Positions 15,395 through 20,523 of a stretch of DNA of 20,523 nt are shown here, piece after piece. The DNA is taken from the NCBI GenBank assembly GCA_902464035.1, contig CABQHT010000035.1, positions 1 through 20,523 of the forward strand, in the 5' to 3' direction. Position numbers and translations under genes: made by a program. The DNA is from an uncultured Collinsella sp. (GTDB taxonomy: Bacteria; Actinomycetota; Coriobacteriia; Coriobacteriales; Coriobacteriaceae). A model generated the notes under the pieces. It was not told where the DNA came from and did not search any database. It saw only the letters and a program-made list of their open reading frames with translations. The number at the start of each line of letters is the position of its first letter. Within the stretch, counting starts at the first letter, position 1.

Positions 15395-16806
15395 TACTTG
15401 CCCTCGTCGGCAGACATATTGTCGCCGCCGTCTGCCGTCATGCCTGTGCCGGTATCCGTCACGATGGTGTCGCCGTCGCGTAACTTGGTAACCGGGACGT
15501 CTGGGTTGATCTCGTTGCCCTGGTCGTCGCGCTTGACCTGCGTCTTACCGACTACAGCCTCGTTGTCGTTTTGCGTCACGACGGTCACCTTCACGCGGCG
15601 CGTCTTCTTGCCTTCCGAATCGGTGGCCAGATTGACGTAATAGTGCTCGCCATCTTCGGTCATCAGCGCCACGGTCGGCACCATAACCACGTCGTCGAGC
15701 TTCTCGGTCACTACCGAGACCTCGGCAGTCATACCCGGCTTAAGGCGACTGTCGGGTGCTTCGATGAGGATGTCGACGTTAAAGGTCACGCTGCCGCCGC
15801 TACCGGAGCCGGAGTCAGAGTTTGCCACCGAGGCGATAGCCGTGACGGTGCCCTGGCTCACGATATCGGGAAACGCGGGAAAGGTCACGTTGGCGCTTTG
15901 GCCCACGGCAATTTTGGCGATATCCTTTTCGCCCACCTGAACCGTCACCTTCATCTTGGACAGGTCGGCGATTTGCATGCACTGCTTGCCGCCGCTCGTG
16001 TCGCTTTCACCCATGATCATGCCGCCTGTTACCGTAGCGCCCACCTTGGCGTTGAGCTCCACGATGCTGTCCGAGCTGGGGGCCTTTACGGTGCGCTCGG
16101 CCGCCTTTGCAGTTGCCTGTTCCAGCGCTGCCTGGGCCGAGGCGAGGTTGCGCTGGGCGGTCGAGACGGCATTTGCGTTGGCGTTTGCGTCCGATGGACC
16201 GGTCGATCCGTCACTGTCCGTTGTCGGTGCGGCCTGTGCGGCCGCGAGTGCCACCTTTGCATTGTTCAGGTCTTCCTGGGCGGCCGCGACCGCGCGCTGC
16301 GCCTCGGAAACAGCGCTATCGAGCGCGTCGTTCTTAATGGTCATGAGTACGTCGCCCTCGTTGACGCTCTGTCCGGCCTGCACGTTGATCTTTTCAACCG
16401 TACCGTCGACAGAAGGGGAGACGACCGATGCCGAGATGGGCTTAAGCTGCCCCTTGGCTTCGACTGTGGTGGTAAACGTGCCTTCGGTGACCATGTCGGT
16501 CACCGGTCCGTTGGTGCCTGCGGGTTGCGCGTTGATGACCAGCGTTGCGATGATGGCAATGAGCGCGATGGCAACAACGACACCGACGGCGATACCGCGT
16601 CGGATGAGCTTTTTGCGCCGACGCTCGGCACGCTTTGCCTTGAGCTTTGCATAGGCTTCTTCATCGGAGATATCGGTCGAATCGTCGAGACTCGTTTGGG
16701 GCTGCTTGGTGTCTGCAGCGCTGATAATCGGCAGGGTCTCGGTGGCATCTTGGGGCATGCGATCGGAATCGTCAGGACCCGGATTGATCGTGGGGACCTT
16801 GGACAT
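15394..16806 (-). CDS. MacA/YknX-type membrane fusion (HlyD family) protein
   Basis: Periplasmic-adaptor-like partner of the MacB-type exporter, 470 residues. A charged cytoplasmic N-terminus with a KR-rich stretch (about residues 55-70) precedes one membrane helix (71-92). Then come the first half of a biotinyl-lipoyl domain (VVSPSVDGTVEKINVQAG), a short Ala/Gln-rich coiled-coil hairpin (about 160-235) broken by a Asp/Asn/Ala linker, the second half of the lipoyl domain, and beta-barrel segments, one with a Ser/Gly linker. Start ATG 16806 follows AAAGGAG by 5 bases. The order adaptor-ATPase-permease equals yknX-yknY-yknZ of Bacillus subtilis, which guards against a peptide toxin; whether that role applies here is inference. 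In a cell with one membrane it would not need an outer-membrane channel. Confidence 0.9.
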   Translation of the reverse strand: MSKVPTINPGPDDSDRMPQDATETLPIISAADTKQPQTSLDDSTDISDEEAYAKLKAKRAERRRKKLIRRGIAVGVVVAIALIAIIATLVINAQPAGTNGPVTDMVTEGTFTTTVEAKGQLKPISASVVSPSVDGTVEKINVQAGQSVNEGDVLMTIKNDALDSAVSEAQRAVAAAQEDLNNAKVALAAAQAAPTTDSDGSTGPSDANANANAVSTAQRNLASAQAALEQATAKAAERTVKAPSSDSIVELNAKVGATVTGGMIMGESDTSGGKQCMQIADLSKMKVTVQVGEKDIAKIAVGQSANVTFPAFPDIVSQGTVTAIASVANSDSGSGSGGSVTFNVDILIEAPDSRLKPGMTAEVSVVTEKLDDVVMVPTVALMTEDGEHYYVNLATDSEGKKTRRVKVTVVTQNDNEAVVGKTQVKRDDQGNEINPDVPVTKLRDGDTIVTDTGTGMTADGGDNMSADEGK

Positions 16807-16816
16807 AGCGTCTCCT

Positions 16817-16870
16817 TTATCGATATGGCTCCGATAAGTATATACGCCCGTCGCGATAGGCGGGCGTATA
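16817..16870 (-). promoter_or_regulatory. Two hairpins in the leader of the ABC exporter operon
   Basis: A perfect 10-base inverted repeat, TATACGCCCG (16841-16850) with CGGGCGTATA (16861-16870), has a 10-base loop. Closer to the gene a second one pairs TTATCG (16817-16822) with CGATAA (16832-16837) and includes the edge of the ribosome binding site region. Neither is followed by a T-run on the - strand, so a terminator for the preceding transpeptidase gene is possible but weak. An operator or leader RNA element is equally possible. A TATACT sequence overlaps the first repeat and could be a -10 box, but no good -35 is seen. Confidence 0.45.
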
Positions 16871-16938
16871 GAAGTTGCGGATGACGGTACTGTAAGTTTT
16901 GTCGCCGTGCTGTTTACTTGTTGTAGACGTTAGCTGCG

Positions 16939-18654
16939 TTACGAGTGCACAACCACGCAGAGGCCGACTTTGATGCGCTCGTGGAGCGACTTGGCATCGG
17001 CCAGACGCAGGTTGATACAACCGTGGCTACCGCACCACTTGTACGATTCGGCGTTATCGAAACTCGAATCGTTTTGCCAGGTGGCGTCGTGGAATCCGAC
17101 CATATTGCCCTCGAACGGCATCCAGTAGCTTACCGGGCTCTCGTATTTGGGCTTGCCGGTCTCGGGGTCCTTGGCACCGATGAGTTTGCTGGCGCCATCG
17201 TTGCTGTTGATCTGCCATACGCCCTCGGGGGTGGCGTCTTCGCCCGGTTTGCCAGAAATAAAGTTGGCCTCCCACACGATGTTGCCGCTCTCGTCGTAGT
17301 AGCGCGCATGCTGCTCGGACAGGTCGACGTCGATATAGGCCTTCCAGTCGGGCTCGCCCTTGGCGGTAAATGTGTCGGCCTTCTGGGAGTACTTGATCTC
17401 GATTTCGCCGGTCTGCTTGTTGTTGATGGCGTCCTCGACCTGCTTGGCGAGCGAGCTGCTGTCGATGGACCAACCAAAGTCGCCGCCTTCGACGGCGCAC
17501 TGCTTGCCATCGGCGCGCGTCCACCAGCGAGTGGAGCCCACGGTATTAAAGCCGTTGGCGAGCTCGGCTGCCCAGCTGCTGATCTGCGACGTATCGAGCG
17601 TGGGGTTGGCCGGATCGGCAAAGCTGATCCACTGCAACACGGAGCTGCCATCAACCTTGCCGGCATCCTCGCCGTTGAGCTTGAGGGTCACGTTGACGCC
17701 CAAGAAGTTGTTGGCGGCATCGCATGCAGACTGAATCTGATCATCGGTCAGCGTTCCATTGAGCGGCTCATAGGCATCGTTGCCGAGCTTGGAAAGATCT
17801 ACGGTCTCGGCCAGCGAGGCAAGCTCGAGCTCGGCATACTTAATGACATGCTCGCGGTTGAGTTTTTCGTTGGAGCGCGCCTTCTCGACGGTAAACTTGC
17901 CGGCCTGCTCGTCATAGGAGCTATTGGCCTCGAACGCGCCCGAACGCCCCTCGTTAAACTCGTCGATGGCGGCGCCCAGATCCTTCTCAAACTGCTTTTG
18001 GTCAAAGGTGTCGGAGAGCATGGACAGGTCGACGTCTTGATCAAGATCGACTTCGTTGGAGCTAGCGGTTGTTTTGGTCTTGCCGCTTAAGGATTCTACA
18101 AGGCGAACCGGCCATACAATGGCTTCGTTGCGGCTGATAATCTCTTTTGCGGCAGCTTCGCCGTCGACAATGGGCTCATCGGACTCGGGCTGATAGGTCC
18201 AGCTAAAGTCATCGCCTGTCACGGTGAGCTTATAGTGCTTCCAAGCCGAGTTGACCTTGGTGGCGGCAGACGAAGCGTTGGAGAACGAGACATCGACGCC
18301 GGCGATAGTGGTGTTGGGGTAGGCTACCTGCGAAAACGCTACGACGCCTACGATATAGACAATGACGATAAGACCCAGAACGACAAAGAGCGTCGTCTTT
18401 TTGCCCGACTTATTGTTCTCGGCGGGTTTGCGTGCGGGGCCGCGATCGCCTCGAGCGTGCGTGGGGGGCTGCTTGGGCGCATTGCCATTTGTCTGGCGCT
18501 GCTGATGCTGCTTGTTCGGACGTTGGGAAACGTTTGCCGCACCTCGCTGCTGACCGCGGCTCGGCGCGATAGGACGCGGCGATTGAACGCCGCCGGTGTG
18601 CCTGCTCGGCTGCTGCGGATCGGGAATCAGTTGAGTTCGATCGTTTTGCGACAT
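16939..18654 (-). CDS. Membrane-anchored L,D-transpeptidase (YkuD fold)
   Basis: A 571-residue cell-wall enzyme expected to form 3-3 cross-links in peptidoglycan or attach proteins to it. Residues 1-86 are a Pro/Gln/Arg-rich, probably disordered cytoplasmic segment; 87-108 are a membrane helix; the extracellular part starts with YPNTTIAGVDVS, as in PG-binding-4 domains, and seems to hold two such domains. The C-terminal YkuD domain ends with His522 (VGFHDATW) and SHGCINLR at 543-550 with the catalytic Cys546. ATG 18654 is chosen over ATG 18663 because AAGGA at 18665-18669 is 10 bases from the former and only 1 from the latter. It lies upstream of the exporter genes on the same strand, 132 bases apart. 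Exact wall substrate unknown. Confidence 0.9.
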   Translation of the reverse strand: MSQNDRTQLIPDPQQPSRHTGGVQSPRPIAPSRGQQRGAANVSQRPNKQHQQRQTNGNAPKQPPTHARGDRGPARKPAENNKSGKKTTLFVVLGLIVIVYIVGVVAFSQVAYPNTTIAGVDVSFSNASSAATKVNSAWKHYKLTVTGDDFSWTYQPESDEPIVDGEAAAKEIISRNEAIVWPVRLVESLSGKTKTTASSNEVDLDQDVDLSMLSDTFDQKQFEKDLGAAIDEFNEGRSGAFEANSSYDEQAGKFTVEKARSNEKLNREHVIKYAELELASLAETVDLSKLGNDAYEPLNGTLTDDQIQSACDAANNFLGVNVTLKLNGEDAGKVDGSSVLQWISFADPANPTLDTSQISSWAAELANGFNTVGSTRWWTRADGKQCAVEGGDFGWSIDSSSLAKQVEDAINNKQTGEIEIKYSQKADTFTAKGEPDWKAYIDVDLSEQHARYYDESGNIVWEANFISGKPGEDATPEGVWQINSNDGASKLIGAKDPETGKPKYESPVSYWMPFEGNMVGFHDATWQNDSSFDNAESYKWCGSHGCINLRLADAKSLHERIKVGLCVVVHS

Positions 18655-18711
18655 CGTATGCATATCCTTCGAATTTCGCCTTGCGGCTCATCGTGTTTTT
18701 ACTGGGCTTGC

Positions 18712-18717
18712 ATTATA
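18712..18717 (-). promoter_or_regulatory. Candidate -10 box for the L,D-transpeptidase gene
   Basis: TATAAT, read on the - strand, lies about 58 bases before the chosen start and just downstream of the serine dehydratase terminator. No clear -35 hexamer is seen at 16-18 bases, so the call rests on the perfect -10 match and the position. Confidence 0.45.
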
Positions 18718-18757
18718 GCGATTACCTAGTTGTTTGTGGTATGGAAACGGTGGCATT

Positions 18758-18785
18758 CAAAAGAGGTGGGACATTTGTCCCACCT
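18758..18785 (-). terminator. Intrinsic terminator of the serine dehydratase gene
   Basis: On the - strand AGGTGGGAC (18777-18785 complement) pairs perfectly with GTCCCACCT (18764-18772 complement) around the loop AAAT, and is followed by CTTTT. It starts about 18 bases after the TAG of the dehydratase gene. The stem, the short loop and the T-run fit a rho-independent terminator, which isolates the dehydratase from the transpeptidase gene. Confidence 0.8.
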
Positions 18786-18803
18786 TCGAGTCTTTCTTTG
18801 TCG

Positions 18804-20411
18804 CTATCCGCACACACCGCATTTTGCACAGGCCGAAAGTGCGGCCGGAGCCTGCGCGATGCCACCCTTTGCCGTCTCGCGCAGCGTGGCCGGCAACGCG
18901 TGGCCCACGGAGAGCATGACGTGCGCCATCTGGTCAAACGGCACCAGGCTCTTGATACCGGCAAGTGCAAGCTGCGCCGAGCTAAAGGCGGCTGCCACGC
19001 CGATGGCGTTGCGGTTTTGGCAGGGTACCTCCACGAGGCCACCGACGGGGTCACAAACGAGGCCCAGCAAGTTACTCAGCGCGATGGAACTGGCGTCGAG
19101 CGCCTGCCCGGGCGTGCCGCCGAGCATCTGCACCAGCGCGGCGGCTGCCATGGCGGCCGCACTTCCTACCTCAGCCTGGCAGCCGCCCTCGGCACCGGCG
19201 ACGCAGGCGCTCGTGGTGAGGTTGAGGCCGATGGCGGCTGCGCAGTAGAGCGCGTCCATGACCTGCTCGTCGTCGAGCTGAAGGTGATCGGCGAGCGCCA
19301 GCACGCAGCCGGGCACGACACCCGCGGAGCCTGCCGTGGGAGCGGCGACGATTACTCCCATCGTGGCGGAGCGCTCGAGCACGGCCATCGCGCGGGCCAC
19401 GGCGTCGGTTTGAACGGTGCCCATCAGGCTCGTGCTCAAATCGTTGCGGCCGGTGGCATCGACGAGTTTAGCCTCGCCGCCGATAAGCCCGCCGAGCGAT
19501 CGTTGCGGATTGACGATGGGGGTCGTGGTCTCCTCGCGCATGACGTCGAGCACGCGGCGCATGGCGGCGACGGCGTGGGCCTCGCCGGTCAGACGCGCCT
19601 CGCGCACGGCCATAACGGCGCCGATATTCAGGCCGAGCTCGGCGCACGCATCGAGCAGCTGCTCGCCGTCGTCGAAGATCTCCTTTGCCGAGACACCGGG
19701 GGAGAGCGACGAGGCAGAACCGGGGAGCTCGATAAAGGTCGCGTAATCGACATTGTCGAGTTTGCGGAGCATGGGGACGACGGTGTCGTCGGGCGCGCCG
19801 TCGGTCTCAAAGACGGAGTAGGCCTGGCCGCCCACTTCGGTGCGGTAGGTGCGGCAGAAGGCGATGTTCACGTGTGCGTAGGCGAGCAGGTTCGTGAGCG
19901 CGGCGAGCACGCCGGGGACGTCGTAGTGCGCCACGAAGAGTGTGGAGTACATGCCCGAGATGTCGACGCCGACGCCGTTAATGCGGCTGATGCGCATCTT
20001 GCCGCCGCCCAGGCTCTCACCGCGGACCTGGGCCGTGGAGCCCGTGTCGTCGACCATGTCGATGTCGACGGTGTTGGGGTGGATGGAGGCGTCGTCGCCC
20101 TTGATGTCAAAGTGATATTCGAGGCCCTGCTCGTGCGCGAGGTCGAAGGCCTGCTTGATGTTCTCGTCATCGGTGTCGAGGCCCAGGATGCCCGCGACGA
20201 GCGCACGATCGGTGCCGTGGCCGCGGTAGGTGTGGGCAAAGGAGTTCCACAGGCCAAAGGTGACCTTAGTGATGCGGCCTTCCAGCAGGCTGGCGGCAAC
20301 TTGGGCGCAGCGCAGGGCGCCGGCGGTGTGCGATGAGCTGGGGCCGACCATGACGGGGCCCAAGATCTCGAATGCCGAGGTCGTAGCTAGTGTTTGCGGC
20401 TTGCCTGCCAT
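18804..20411 (-). CDS. sdaA: L-serine ammonia-lyase, iron-sulfur dependent, single chain
   Basis: Converts L-serine to pyruvate and ammonia with a [4Fe-4S] cluster. The 535-residue chain combines what are two subunits in Bacillus: a beta domain (about 10-155) with GPSSSHTAG at 23-31, an ACT-like segment (about 158-230, AHYDVPGVLAAL), and an alpha domain (from about 240) with APTAGSAGVVPG, CQAEVGS and CDPVGGLVEVPC. Cys411, Cys453 and Cys464 have the 42- and 11-residue spacing of the cluster ligands I recall for Legionella enzyme. The C-terminus ends CAKCGVCG, with a cysteine next to last. ATG 20411 follows GGAG by 5 bases; starts further upstream (to 20498) add residues unlike the family and cover the leader hairpin. 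Its terminator lies at 18758-18785. Confidence 0.93.
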   Translation of the reverse strand: MAGKPQTLATTSAFEILGPVMVGPSSSHTAGALRCAQVAASLLEGRITKVTFGLWNSFAHTYRGHGTDRALVAGILGLDTDDENIKQAFDLAHEQGLEYHFDIKGDDASIHPNTVDIDMVDDTGSTAQVRGESLGGGKMRISRINGVGVDISGMYSTLFVAHYDVPGVLAALTNLLAYAHVNIAFCRTYRTEVGGQAYSVFETDGAPDDTVVPMLRKLDNVDYATFIELPGSASSLSPGVSAKEIFDDGEQLLDACAELGLNIGAVMAVREARLTGEAHAVAAMRRVLDVMREETTTPIVNPQRSLGGLIGGEAKLVDATGRNDLSTSLMGTVQTDAVARAMAVLERSATMGVIVAAPTAGSAGVVPGCVLALADHLQLDDEQVMDALYCAAAIGLNLTTSACVAGAEGGCQAEVGSAAAMAAAALVQMLGGTPGQALDASSIALSNLLGLVCDPVGGLVEVPCQNRNAIGVAAAFSSAQLALAGIKSLVPFDQMAHVMLSVGHALPATLRETAKGGIAQAPAALSACAKCGVCG

Positions 20412-20462
20412 GGCTGCTCCTTTGTTTTGTCCCGTCGTCCCGAGGGGCGGGGCATAAGGTTT

Positions 20463-20484
20463 CCTGCTCGGACAGTCCTGCTCG
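20463..20484 (-). repeat. Direct repeat in the serine dehydratase leader
   Basis: CCTGCTCG (+ strand) occurs at 20463-20470 and again at 20477-20484, with a 6-base spacer (14-base period). It lies about 50 bases before the dehydratase start. Same-face spacing could suit a regulator, but the period is not a full helical turn, so the role is uncertain. Confidence 0.4.
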
Positions 20485-20520
20485 CACGAAGGCCACATTA
20501 AGTGGCCTTCGGCTCGTGCG
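20483..20520 (-). other. Bulged hairpin upstream of serine dehydratase
   Basis: An 8-base stem (20489-20496 with 20502-20509, loop ATTAA) continues, after a one-sided 5-base bulge at 20510-20514, into a 6-base outer stem (20483-20488 with 20515-20520). No T-run follows on either strand within the window, so it does not look like a simple terminator. It could be a 5' leader element of the dehydratase mRNA or the end of the gene beyond the window edge. Confidence 0.4.
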
Positions 20521-20523
20521 GAA

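Noticed and set aside
16150..16215. Repeated Asn-Ala codons in the HlyD-family gene as a sign of sequencing error
   Set aside because: The frame continues cleanly on both sides and a low-complexity linker in the coiled-coil hairpin is plausible.
15571..16884. 437-codon + strand frame opposite the HlyD-family gene
   Set aside because: Shadow frame; the - strand product has a membrane helix, lipoyl domains and a proper operon position.
18681..20336. Long open frame of 551 codons on the + strand opposite serine dehydratase
   Set aside because: It is the antisense of a firmly recognised gene in GC-rich DNA; composition is His/Gly/Arg/Asp biased and no family motif is seen.
20412..20498. Earlier starts for serine dehydratase up to 20498
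   Set aside because: The extra 29 residues do not resemble the family, run through the leader hairpin and direct repeat, and ATG 20411 has a well-placed GGAG.

Overview
The window is high-GC bacterial DNA with tightly packed genes. It looks most like an anaerobic actinobacterium of the Coriobacteriia type (Collinsella, Olsenella or Eggerthella relatives). That placement is inferred from base composition, the oxygen-independent B12 pathway and the style of the proteins; no marker gene fixes the taxon.

Left two thirds (1-13201, all + strand): one unbroken run of 14 cobalamin (vitamin B12) genes. Every junction abuts or overlaps by 1-13 bases, with no room for an internal terminator. The order is cbiG (5' end cut off by the window), cbiH/cobJ, a cbiE-cbiT fusion, cbiA, cobT, cobU, cobS, a fusion of a degenerate CobU-like domain with the phosphatase CobC, cbiB, cobD, cbiP/cobQ, cobO/btuR, cbiC and cbiJ/cobK. 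Together they cover ring contraction, methylation and decarboxylation of the corrin, amidation, adenosylation, aminopropanol attachment and assembly of the lower nucleotide loop. Early steps (cobalt insertion, CbiL, CbiF, CbiD) are absent and presumably lie upstream of base 1, together with the promoter and any cobalamin riboswitch.

Junction (13202-13409): about 208 bases without a convincing gene. It holds a weak terminator-like hairpin and a GC-rich, palindrome-rich stretch that may be a dispersed repeat. Base composition and gene orientation both change here.

Right third (13410-20523, all - strand): a three-gene MacA-MacB / YknXYZ-type ABC exporter (membrane fusion protein, ATPase, permease), then upstream of it a membrane-anchored L,D-transpeptidase (YkuD fold), then a single-chain iron-sulfur L-serine ammonia-lyase with its own terminator. 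These genes are less GC-rich than the B12 operon, except serine dehydratase. They look like ordinary chromosomal genes unrelated to B12.

No tRNA, rRNA, CRISPR array, transposase or integrase was seen. The most interesting item is the pair of CobU-type proteins in one operon: each lacks a motif the other keeps, and the second is fused to the next pathway phosphatase. The window otherwise reads as a well-known pathway, and I do not see clear evidence of a wholly new system.
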